From an uncultured Pelagibacteraceae bacterium (lineage in GTDB: Bacteria; Pseudomonadota; Alphaproteobacteria; Pelagibacterales; Pelagibacteraceae), in assembly GCA_902543245.1 (NCBI GenBank), contig CACBXQ010000003.1, positions 35,285 to 99,284 on the forward strand: a DNA stretch of 64,000 bases, in the 5' to 3' direction. Below the pieces are notes generated by a model, which was not told where the DNA came from, did not search any database, and worked only from the letters and a program-made list of their open reading frames with translations. Positions 1 through 8,353 of the stretch are shown here, piece by piece. Both the position numbers and the translations under genes were made by a program. Positions within the stretch are counted from its first letter, which is position 1, and every line of letters begins with the position of its first letter.

Positions 1-350
1 GTTCTACACGTCTCTTGTGCAAAATAATTATCACGAGGCAAAAAGATCATTCCTACACAAATTTTTGAGTTATCAAACTTATGACCAGTTAGTTCAATTT
101 TTTCAGCAAAAAAATCTGAGGGAATTTCGATATGAATGCCTGCACCATCACCTGTTTTACCGTCCGCATCTACAGCTCCTCTATGCCAAACAGCTTTTAG
201 TGCTTCAATTCCATATTCAACAACTTCTCTTGATTTTTTACCTTCTGTTGATGCAACCAGGCCAACTCCACAAGCATCACGTTCCATACTTCTATGATAG
301 GCATGGTTTTTTTCTAATTTAATTCTATTTTTTTTATACAAATTAATCAT
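1..350 (-). CDS. gltB: Glutamate synthase large subunit, N-terminal part (truncated by window edge)
   Basis: Minus-strand translation MINLYKKNRIKLEKNHAYHRSMERDACGVGLVASTEGKKSREVVEYGIEALKAVWHRGAVDADGKTGDGAG matches the GltB glutamine amidotransferase N-terminus; start overlaps the gltD stop (ATGA). Confidence 0.93.
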   Translation of the reverse strand, partial: MINLYKKNRIKLEKNHAYHRSMERDACGVGLVASTEGKKSREVVEYGIEALKAVWHRGAVDADGKTGDGAGIHIEIPSDFFAEKIELTGHKFDNSKICVGMIFLPRDNYFAQETCR

Positions 351-1786
351 GCAACTTCTTTTTTTTCTTTTATTTTTTTCTCTAAGTGATTTTCAATAGA
401 TTTGGCTGCATCTTTTCCATCTTTAATTGCCCAAACCACTAGGGAAGCACCTCTAACTATGTCTCCTGCTGCGAATACACCAGGGACTGAGGTTTCAAGA
501 GTATTAAAATCTACTTTGATAGTTCCCCATTGTGAAATTTGCAAATCTTCTTTACCAAAAAGTCTTGGTAAATTTTCTGGATCAAAACCCAAAGCTTTAA
601 TAACTAAATCAGCCTCAATTTTAAATATTTCATTTTCATTTATGACAGGTTTTCTTCTTCCAGTATCGTCTGGCTCTCCTAATTCTATTTTATTTACATT
701 TAAACTCTCAACTTTATTTTTTCCAATAAATTCTTTGGGAGAACTTAGCCATACAAACTCTACTCCCTCTTCTTCAGCATTGTTAACTTCTCTTGCTGAT
801 CCAGGCATATTTTTTTTATCTCTTCGATATAAACATTTAACTGATTTAGCTTTTTGTCTGATAGATGTTCTAACACAATCCATGGCTGTGTCTCCACCGC
901 CTATAACAACCACATTTTTACCTTCTGCATTTAAGGTTCCATCTTCAAATAATTTGACACTATCACCAAGTCCTTTTTTATTAGATGCAGTTAAAAATTC
1001 CATAGCTGGAAATATATTATGTAAGTCTGAACCTGGTAATTCAATTTCTCTAGGTTTATAAACTCCTGTAGCTATTAAAACTACATCATGTTTTTCTCTT
1101 AACTGATCTAAAGTTTCATCTCGACCAACTTCAAAATTTTGTACAAAATTTATCCCTGAGTCTTTTAATAATTGAGTTCTTCTGGTAACAACATGTTTTT
1201 CAAGTTTAAAATTTGGAATACCATAAATTAATAAACCACCAGCTCTATCATATCTGTCATAAACCGTTATCTGATATCCAAGTTTTCTTAAATCCTCAGC
1301 ACAAGCTAAACCTGCTGGTCCAGCACCTATAATTCCTACACTTTGTTTTTTTTCATAACTTACTTCAATGGGCTTTACCCATCCTTTTTCCCATGCGTTT
1401 TCAGTGATATATTTTTCAATAGATCCAATAGTAACTGTTCCATGGCCAGATTGCTCAATTACACAATTACCCTCACACAATCTATCTTGTGGGCATATTC
1501 TTCCACATATTTCTGGCATATTGTTTGTGCTCTGGGATAAATGATAAGCTTCCTCTAATCTATTTTCTGCAGTAAGTTTAAGCCAATCTGGAATATTATT
1601 ACTTAAAGGGCAATGAACTTGGCAAAATGGTACACCACATTGTGAACATCTACTTGATTGCTCTTTTGCTTTGTCATTAATAAATTCTTTATAGATCTCT
1701 TTAAAATCTTCACTTCTCTCCTCTTTGTTCCTTTTAGGTGGAGATTGTTGACCTATTTCAACAAATTTTAGCATTTTTTCTTTCAT
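347..1786 (-). CDS. gltD: Glutamate synthase small subunit
   Basis: 479 aa; Cys-rich CSQCGVPFCQVHCPLSNNIPDWLKL and GIIGAGPAGLACAEDLRKLGY Rossmann motifs. Confidence 0.95.
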   Translation of the reverse strand: MKEKMLKFVEIGQQSPPKRNKEERSEDFKEIYKEFINDKAKEQSSRCSQCGVPFCQVHCPLSNNIPDWLKLTAENRLEEAYHLSQSTNNMPEICGRICPQDRLCEGNCVIEQSGHGTVTIGSIEKYITENAWEKGWVKPIEVSYEKKQSVGIIGAGPAGLACAEDLRKLGYQITVYDRYDRAGGLLIYGIPNFKLEKHVVTRRTQLLKDSGINFVQNFEVGRDETLDQLREKHDVVLIATGVYKPREIELPGSDLHNIFPAMEFLTASNKKGLGDSVKLFEDGTLNAEGKNVVVIGGGDTAMDCVRTSIRQKAKSVKCLYRRDKKNMPGSAREVNNAEEEGVEFVWLSSPKEFIGKNKVESLNVNKIELGEPDDTGRRKPVINENEIFKIEADLVIKALGFDPENLPRLFGKEDLQISQWGTIKVDFNTLETSVPGVFAAGDIVRGASLVVWAIKDGKDAAKSIENHLEKKIKEKKEVA

Positions 1787-1824
1787 AATTTTCGATTTAC
1801 TATAGCATTTATTTAGAAATTAAA

Positions 1825-1911
1825 ATGAAAACAAGGTCAGTTAGTATTACCTATATTTTAATAAATGCCATATTTTTTGGTATTATTTTATTAAATGCAT
1901 ACCAGGTATGA
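1825..1911 (+). CDS. Putative 28-aa membrane microprotein (MKTRSVSITYILINAIFFGIILLNAYQV)
   Basis: ATG-to-TGA reading frame in the gltD/uppP gap; one hydrophobic segment; no clear Shine-Dalgarno. Confidence 0.3.
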   Translation: MKTRSVSITYILINAIFFGIILLNAYQV

Positions 1912-1965
1912 ACATAATGAAATCTTTAATTCCTGCTAATTATAAGTTACCAGATTAAACAATTT

Positions 1966-2733
1966 ATGTTTTTAATTTTCATAGAAACAATAATTTTATC
2001 AATTGTACAAGGTATTACAGAATTTCTACCAGTAAGTTCATCAGCTCACTTAATTATTTTTTCAAAATTAGGAAATTTTCAAGCAAATTCCTTAACAATA
2101 GATATTGGGGCACATTTAGGCTCCTTAATTGCAATTTTAATTTTTTTAAGGAAAGATCTATTAAAATTTTCTCAGAATAAAAGTCTTTATAAATTAATAT
2201 TTTTAGGATCCATACCATTGGTATTGTTTGGTTTTTATTTTTATAGCTCAGGAATAATTTATATTTTGAGGGATATAAAAGTAATAGCTTGTACAACTTT
2301 AATATTTGGCATTTTACTTTTCCTTGCGGATAGAAGTAAATCTACAAATAGTATTGATCAAAATATTAATTATAAAACAATTTTGATAATAGGTTTATTT
2401 CAAGTTTTTGCATTAATCCCAGGCGTGAGTAGAGCTGGCATAACAATCACAGCAGCAAGATTTTTAAATTTTAATAGATATGATGCAACTAAGATATCTT
2501 TTTTATTATCTATCCCAGCACTTTTAGGAGCCAGTGTAATTAACTTAAATGATGTAATTCATTTAAGAGAAGAACAAATTATCTTTTTTTTATTTTCAGT
2601 ATTATTTTCTTTTATATTCTCTTATTTAACTATTAAATATTTTTTAAAATTTATTAGTATGTTTTCAATGACCTCTTTTGTGGTTTATAGGATTATCTTA
2701 TCTTTATTTTTATTTATTCTAATTTTTTTTTAA
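1966..2733 (+). CDS. uppP: Undecaprenyl-diphosphate phosphatase (BacA/UppP)
   Basis: 255 aa; SIVQGITEFLPVSSSAHLI and LIPGVSRAGITITAARF motifs. Confidence 0.95.
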   Translation: MFLIFIETIILSIVQGITEFLPVSSSAHLIIFSKLGNFQANSLTIDIGAHLGSLIAILIFLRKDLLKFSQNKSLYKLIFLGSIPLVLFGFYFYSSGIIYILRDIKVIACTTLIFGILLFLADRSKSTNSIDQNINYKTILIIGLFQVFALIPGVSRAGITITAARFLNFNRYDATKISFLLSIPALLGASVINLNDVIHLREEQIIFFLFSVLFSFIFSYLTIKYFLKFISMFSMTSFVVYRIILSLFLFILIFF

Positions 2734-3607
2734 TCTCTGGAGCTATCTGAGATAATAAAACTGCAACTAATATTAAAAAACATCCAATAATATTATCAAT
2801 ATCCAATATTTGTTTTAATATAATCCATCCAGCAACAGTAGCAAATACGCCCTCTAGAGAATAAATTATTGCAGCAGGAGCTTCATCAATATTTTTTTGA
2901 GCAAACATTTGTAAAGTGAATGCTAAACCTCCAGATAAAACACCAGCATATATTATTGAGTATCTTTCATTTAAAATATTTTCTATTGAAATGTTTTCAA
3001 ATATAATCGCAAACAAAAAGGATAAAGTTCCAACAAATAAAGCCTGAAGAGCAGCATAAAAAACAGGAATATTAAACATTTTCATAAATTTCCCTGCAAA
3101 AATTATATGTAAAGCCCAAAAAAAAGAGCATAGGATTACCAATGCGTCCCCAAACATTATTTCTGAATTTGAAAAATTACTCAGAAGATAAACACCTCCA
3201 ACGCATAATCCAATAGATGGATATATACTCCAATGGACTTTTTGTTTATAAATAATAAATAACAAAATTGGTACTATTGGCACATAAAATACTGTAAAAA
3301 AGGCAGCATTTGCAATGTTTGTATACAGTAGAGAAGCTTGTTGTAAAAATGTTCCAAAAAATAATGCTACCCCCATTAATATCCAATATTTATAAAACAT
3401 TTTTTTATTTTTAGATATTTCTGATCTAATTTTATTTTTTTCAAAAATTAATGCTATGGGAAGTATGCTTATAAATCCTATAAAAAAACGAGAGAAATTA
3501 AATGTTAACGGTCCAATTTTATCCATGCCTGTATCCTGAGCTATAAAAGCTGTACCCCAGATAAACGTGGTAATCACTGCACAAATCATTGAAAAAGTTT
3601 TTGTCAA
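2714..3607 (-). CDS. EamA/DMT-family transporter
   Basis: 297 aa, about 10 hydrophobic segments, FIWGTAFIAQDTGMDKIGPLTFNFSRF and ALLSQ-like C-terminus of the DMT superfamily. Confidence 0.85.
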   Translation of the reverse strand: MTKTFSMICAVITTFIWGTAFIAQDTGMDKIGPLTFNFSRFFIGFISILPIALIFEKNKIRSEISKNKKMFYKYWILMGVALFFGTFLQQASLLYTNIANAAFFTVFYVPIVPILLFIIYKQKVHWSIYPSIGLCVGGVYLLSNFSNSEIMFGDALVILCSFFWALHIIFAGKFMKMFNIPVFYAALQALFVGTLSFLFAIIFENISIENILNERYSIIYAGVLSGGLAFTLQMFAQKNIDEAPAAIIYSLEGVFATVAGWIILKQILDIDNIIGCFLILVAVLLSQIAPEIKKKLE

Positions 3608-3629
3608 AATAATTTATATGTATTTAGAA

Positions 3630-4748
3630 TTAATAAAGACCATTCATTTTACAACAACTATCAAAATCTTCTTTATTAATATAACAGCCCTTCATTTTTC
3701 TAGTGCCATTGAACGATCCTCTGCCGTGTAAAATTCTCCAATTATTGAAAATTAATAAGTCTCCAGGTTTTAAAATATATCTCCATTGGTAATCATCACT
3801 ATTAGCTAAAATATCAAACTTTTTTATTCCTTCATAGAATTTTAACGTTGACTCATTATCTATTCTAAAAGGAGCTCTATCGTAATTATTAAAACTTACT
3901 TGCAAAATTTCTTCATTTTTATCATGTCTAAAAATTGGTCTTTTAGCCTCTAAATAAACACCATCTCCAATATAATTTCCAGGAACTTCTATTTTTGAGA
4001 GAGTATTATAAATATCTTTACTTTCTTTTTTTATTGTTTCAGCAATTTTAAATCCATCTACCATAATTGAATCTCCACCAACAGCATCATATTCACAACA
4101 TAGTAATAATTGTAAACCAGGAGCGTCATTGCTATATGTTGAGTCAGTGTGTGGTCTTAGTTCCTCCTGGGTGTACGCACTATCAGCCATATCTTTATTT
4201 GATTCAAAGCTCCATAATCCACCAAAGATTGATTGTCTGACATATCCAATTTTATTTGCAATTGTTTCAACTGTTTTCATTTCAGTTTGACAATGAGTTA
4301 TAACTGAAAAACCATACTGATATAAATTTGAAATAAAATTTTTAAAACCTCTTTCGGAAATAACATCCTCATATTTAATATAAATTTGATTTTTTATATC
4401 TTTTGAATTCCATAACTTTATATTTTTTTCTTTTTTTTCGTTCTTTGAAGAATTGCTAAATAAAAATTCAGAAGAATATTCGATAGGTTTTTTCAAATCT
4501 GACCACAAAATATTAATCGACTCCCCTTTGCCAATTATATTTGCCTCTTTAATATACAAATTATTATCTAATTTTGCTGTAAAAGTTTTTCTTTGATGGC
4601 TTCTAGAATCCCAATTTTCATCGTCCTTAGCATGATCTCTTAACCAAATATTTGGAAACTCATCTTCTATTTTATTGTGATACGAAATATAAAGGCTTTT
4701 TTCATAAATTTTTATTTTTTCAACACAATTAGATCTATTTTTAGTCAT
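3630..4748 (-). CDS. TauD/TfdA-type 2-oxoglutarate dioxygenase, gamma-butyrobetaine/trimethyllysine hydroxylase-like
   Basis: 372 aa; N-terminal IWLRDHAKDDENWD (GBBH-like N domain), C-terminal HTDSTYSNDAPGLQLL and LLIFNNWRILHGRGSF Fe/2OG motifs. Confidence 0.8.
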   Translation of the reverse strand: MTKNRSNCVEKIKIYEKSLYISYHNKIEDEFPNIWLRDHAKDDENWDSRSHQRKTFTAKLDNNLYIKEANIIGKGESINILWSDLKKPIEYSSEFLFSNSSKNEKKEKNIKLWNSKDIKNQIYIKYEDVISERGFKNFISNLYQYGFSVITHCQTEMKTVETIANKIGYVRQSIFGGLWSFESNKDMADSAYTQEELRPHTDSTYSNDAPGLQLLLCCEYDAVGGDSIMVDGFKIAETIKKESKDIYNTLSKIEVPGNYIGDGVYLEAKRPIFRHDKNEEILQVSFNNYDRAPFRIDNESTLKFYEGIKKFDILANSDDYQWRYILKPGDLLIFNNWRILHGRGSFNGTRKMKGCYINKEDFDSCCKMNGLY

Positions 4749-4770
4749 TTTTTAATGAATAAATTATATC

Positions 4771-4887
4771 ATGTTAAATAAATTGTTTAATAAAATAAAA
4801 TTTTTGAGCCAAAAAAGAGAGCCTGATGCAAAGATTTGGATTCAAAGAATTATACTAAAAAAAAACTTAAATTCTTTTAAATACTGA
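4771..4887 (+). CDS. Putative 38-aa small protein (MLNKLFNKIKFLSQKREPDAKIWIQRIILKKNLNSFKY)
   Basis: ATG-to-TGA ORF upstream of tRNA-Arg; below the ORF-track length cutoff. Confidence 0.3.
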   Translation: MLNKLFNKIKFLSQKREPDAKIWIQRIILKKNLNSFKY

Positions 4888-4931
4888 TCATTTTATATAT
4901 ATATTTAAATGTATATGAAAAAAGACATGTT

Positions 4932-5008
4932 GCGCCTGTAGCTCAACTGGATAGAGCGCTTGGCTACGGACCAGGAGGTTCTGGGTTCGACTCCTAGCAG
5001 GCGCACCA
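4932..5008 (+). tRNA. tRNA-Arg (anticodon ACG), CCA encoded
   Basis: GCGCCTG...CAGGCGC acceptor stem, anticodon arm CTTGG-CTACGGA-CCAGG, T arm GGTTCTGGGTTCGACTCC, 3' ACCA. Confidence 0.96.
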
Positions 5009-5020
5009 ATAAAGGAAAAT

Positions 5021-5104
5021 ATGAAAATATCTTTAGAAAAATCTGTTATATATTTCTTCATCATAGTTTTTGTAATATTAGTATTAATGACAATATTAAT
5101 TTAA
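5021..5104 (+). CDS. Putative 27-aa single-pass membrane microprotein (MKISLEKSVIYFFIIVFVILVLMTILI)
   Basis: Preceded by AAAGGAAAAT; stop TAA overlaps the next gene's ATG (TAATG). Confidence 0.5.
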   Translation: MKISLEKSVIYFFIIVFVILVLMTILI

Positions 5105-5529
5105 TGAGTAAAAAATTTATTCAAATCAGTACCAAACCAGGATTTATGAAATTCAATGGTGGAATACTTTTGAGAAAAATTTCAAAAAATGAGTATGAAT
5201 TTAAGGTCAAAGTTAAAAAAAATCATTTAAATCAAGCTGGCATTACACATGGTGGCTATTTAGCTTCCGTAATTGACTCTGGAAGTGGTACGGCGGCAAG
5301 ATTAGCTGGAAAAGTTGCTCCATGTGTAACCATATCTCTTGATATAAAATTTATTGGAGCATCAACGCTGGGTGACGAGTTAATTGGAAATACTAAAATA
5401 CAAAAAATTACTAGTACAATGGTATTTCTAATTTGTACCTTAAAATGTAAAGGAAAAATTATTGCGTCGGCATCTGGTATATGGAAAAAAATTGGGAAAT
5501 CTTTTAATACTTTAAAAAATAAAGCATGA
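5104..5529 (+). CDS. PaaI-family hotdog thioesterase
   Basis: In-frame start at 5104 (the ORF-track start at 4960 lies inside the tRNA); NQAGITHGGYLASVIDSGSGTAARL hotdog motif. Confidence 0.85.
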   Translation: MSKKFIQISTKPGFMKFNGGILLRKISKNEYEFKVKVKKNHLNQAGITHGGYLASVIDSGSGTAARLAGKVAPCVTISLDIKFIGASTLGDELIGNTKIQKITSTMVFLICTLKCKGKIIASASGIWKKIGKSFNTLKNKA

Positions 5530-6224
5530 TTGGAATATTAGGAGGAATGGGTACTCAAGCAGGTCTTGATTTCTGTAATAAATTAGCAAAATTAAATAGA
5601 GGAAAGTTAGATCAAAAGTATCCAATGTTTATTCTTTATAATAAGTCTAATATTCCTGAAAGACCAAAAAATTTAAAAAAATATTACAATGTACTAAATG
5701 CATTAGTTGATGGCTGTAAGATGTTACAGAGAAATAAATGCAAGTTTATTGTTATGCCCTGTAATACTGCTCACTTCTGGTATGATGATGTTCAAAAAAA
5801 AATTGATGTTCCAATATTAAGTATACCTAAAGAAGTTTATAAAAATACAAAAAAAAATACTTCTAAAAATTCGAAAATTGGACTCTTGGCAACCGAAGCA
5901 ACTTTGAAAAATAATATTTATCATAAGTTTTTTTTAAAAGATTATGATTTAATAAGTCCTAAAAAAAATCTTCAAAAAAATTCGGTTAATAAAGCAATTA
6001 CTTTAGTAAAAAAAGGAAGAGTAAAGGAAGCTGAAAAAATTTTAAGACCTGCAGTAAATCAATTAATTAAAAAAAAATGTAAAAAAATTATTTTAGGCTG
6101 TACAGAACTTCCAATTGCTATTTTTGCATATAAATCATTCAAGAAGGCTATTAAATCAAAAATTTTTATAGATCCAAATTTGTTAGTTGCAGAAGTTTGT
6201 ATGAAAAAATATAAATCATCATAG
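5526..6224 (+). CDS. Aspartate/glutamate racemase family protein
   Basis: 232 aa; MIGILGGMGTQAGLDF, VMPCNTAHFWYDD, ILGCTELPI motifs. Confidence 0.9.
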   Translation: MIGILGGMGTQAGLDFCNKLAKLNRGKLDQKYPMFILYNKSNIPERPKNLKKYYNVLNALVDGCKMLQRNKCKFIVMPCNTAHFWYDDVQKKIDVPILSIPKEVYKNTKKNTSKNSKIGLLATEATLKNNIYHKFFLKDYDLISPKKNLQKNSVNKAITLVKKGRVKEAEKILRPAVNQLIKKKCKKIILGCTELPIAIFAYKSFKKAIKSKIFIDPNLLVAEVCMKKYKSS

Positions 6225-6231
6225 ATTAGAA

Positions 6232-8187
6232 TTAATACGTTAATTCATCTAATCTTTTGAATAAGTTTAATGCCTCTGGATTTGCAAGTGCTTGTTTGTT
6301 TTTAATCGAAATACCATCGATTATATTTTTAACAGCTAACTCAACAATTTTACCATTTTTTGTTCTTGGTATGTCCTCAACTTGTATAATTTTTGCAGGC
6401 ACATGCCTAGGAGAAGCATCTTTTCTTATTGCCACTTTAATTGATTTAATTAAATTAGATGAGAGTTGATGGTTTTTTTTTAACACAACAAAAAGAATTA
6501 TTCGAACATCATTTTTCCATGATTGGCCTACACAAATGGACTCTTTAATTTTCTCAAAGCCTTCTACAACGGAATATATTTCTGCTGTTCCCAATCTTAC
6601 ACCTCCAGGATTTAATGTTGCATCAGACCTTCCATAAATAATATATCCACCTGTTTTTTTCTTTTCAGCGTAATCACCATGATGCCAAATATTTTTAAAT
6701 TCATTAAAATATGCTTTTTTATATTTTTGATTTTTTTTATCATTCCAAAATTTCTTCGGTTGGGATGGAAAAGAATTTTTGCAAACTAACTCTCCTTTCT
6801 CATTTAATAATGATTTTCCTTTAGAATTAAAAATATCAACATCCATTCCAAGACCATTATTCTGTATCTCCCCTTTATAAACAGGTGAAAAAATATTACC
6901 TAAAACAAAGCAAGATACAATATCAGTACCTCCAGATACAGATGCAAGATGAACATTTTTTTTTATCTTTTTATAAACAAACTCAAAATTATCGTTGGAC
7001 AAAGGAGATCCTGTTGAACAAATTGTTTTTAAATATTTTAATTTAAATTTATTTTTTATATTTACATCTGACTTCCTCAATGCATCGATATATTTTGCAC
7101 TTACACCAAATAAGCTTACTTTTTCTTGATTTGCAATTTTTAAAAGAAGATCAGGTTTTTTATACATTGGAAATCCATCAAAAAGAAGTATTGATGCTTT
7201 AGATGCTAAAACAGTCACAAGCCAATTCCACATCATCCATCCACATGTCGTAAAATAAAAAACATTATCGTTTGGTTTAATTTCACAATGCAATTGATGT
7301 TCTTTTAAATGTTGTAATAAAACACCTCCAGATCTATGGCATATACATTTTGGTTTACCTGTAGTTCCACTAGAATATAATATTGCCAATTCATGATCAA
7401 AATCGAATTTTTCGAAGAAGATCTGATCTACTGTAGTATTGGGAATATCTTTCCAATAATGAATTTTATTTGATTTAATATGATTTAAAGTTACATATTT
7501 TTTTCCTGGATAATTAACAATTATTACTTTTTTGATAGATGGAATTTTTTTTACTATCTCATTCAATCTTTCTAACACATTAATTTCTTTTCCATTATAA
7601 TAATATCTATCACAAATGATCAAAACACTAGGTCTAATTTGTATAAATCTTTCTATTACGCCGTTAACTCCGAAATCAGGTGAACATGATGACCAGATTG
7701 CACCTATAGCAGATGTGGCTAAAAAGCTTTCAACTGTTTGAATAGTATTAGGCATATAAGCAGCAACTCTTTGACCTTTTTTTAAATTTATAGATTTTAA
7801 AAATTTAACAATTTTTATCGTATTTTTATTTAAATCCCTCCAAGATCTAACTTCTTTATATCCATTTTCACTTATGAAAGTTATTGCCCTATTATTATTT
7901 TTTTTAGATAGTAAATTTTCTGAAAAATTTAATTTTGAATTAATAAAAAACTTACTATCTATAAGATTTTTTGATAATTTAAATTTTTCATTTTTAATAC
8001 CATTAACTCCTGTATAATCCCAAATAGAATTCCAAAATCTTTTGCTATTTTTTAAACTCCAGCTAAGTAATTTTGAATAATTTTGATAAGATTTATAGTT
8101 ATAATTTTTTTTAATAAATTTTTCATAGTTTGATAAATTTGATTTTTTCTTTATAAATTCGCTTGCTTCCCAAAGTTTTTTCGACAT
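6232..8187 (-). CDS. Acetoacetyl-CoA synthetase (acetoacetate-CoA ligase)
   Basis: 651 aa; ILYSSGTTGKPKCICHRSGGVLLQHLKEHQLH, FFTTCGWMMWNWLV, GRSDATLNPGGVRLGTAEIY. Confidence 0.92.
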   Translation of the reverse strand: MSKKLWEASEFIKKKSNLSNYEKFIKKNYNYKSYQNYSKLLSWSLKNSKRFWNSIWDYTGVNGIKNEKFKLSKNLIDSKFFINSKLNFSENLLSKKNNNRAITFISENGYKEVRSWRDLNKNTIKIVKFLKSINLKKGQRVAAYMPNTIQTVESFLATSAIGAIWSSCSPDFGVNGVIERFIQIRPSVLIICDRYYYNGKEINVLERLNEIVKKIPSIKKVIIVNYPGKKYVTLNHIKSNKIHYWKDIPNTTVDQIFFEKFDFDHELAILYSSGTTGKPKCICHRSGGVLLQHLKEHQLHCEIKPNDNVFYFTTCGWMMWNWLVTVLASKASILLFDGFPMYKKPDLLLKIANQEKVSLFGVSAKYIDALRKSDVNIKNKFKLKYLKTICSTGSPLSNDNFEFVYKKIKKNVHLASVSGGTDIVSCFVLGNIFSPVYKGEIQNNGLGMDVDIFNSKGKSLLNEKGELVCKNSFPSQPKKFWNDKKNQKYKKAYFNEFKNIWHHGDYAEKKKTGGYIIYGRSDATLNPGGVRLGTAEIYSVVEGFEKIKESICVGQSWKNDVRIILFVVLKKNHQLSSNLIKSIKVAIRKDASPRHVPAKIIQVEDIPRTKNGKIVELAVKNIIDGISIKNKQALANPEALNLFKRLDELTY

Positions 8188-8353
8188 ATGATATTAATTG
8201 TAATATAAAAATTTCTAATTTATGCTACTTTTAAAATTAAATTACCAAAATGAGAACTTTTATTAGAACGATTCGGTCATGTTTTAGTCTATTTTTGTTC
8301 TTAATGCATAACAATATATAGTAGTGAGGAATTTTTAAACACTAAAAGTAGAA

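Noticed and set aside
402-1061. 219-aa plus-strand ORF from the ORF track
   Set aside because: Fully antisense to gltD, which has strong family motifs; a shadow ORF
4960-5103. N-terminal extension of the 4960-5529 ORF
   Set aside because: Starts inside the tRNA-Arg gene; thioesterase homology starts at the ATG at 5104
8250-8321. 23-aa ORF MRTFIRTIRSCFSLFLFLMHNNI upstream of the helicase gene
   Set aside because: No SD, no distinctive composition, no supporting arrangement
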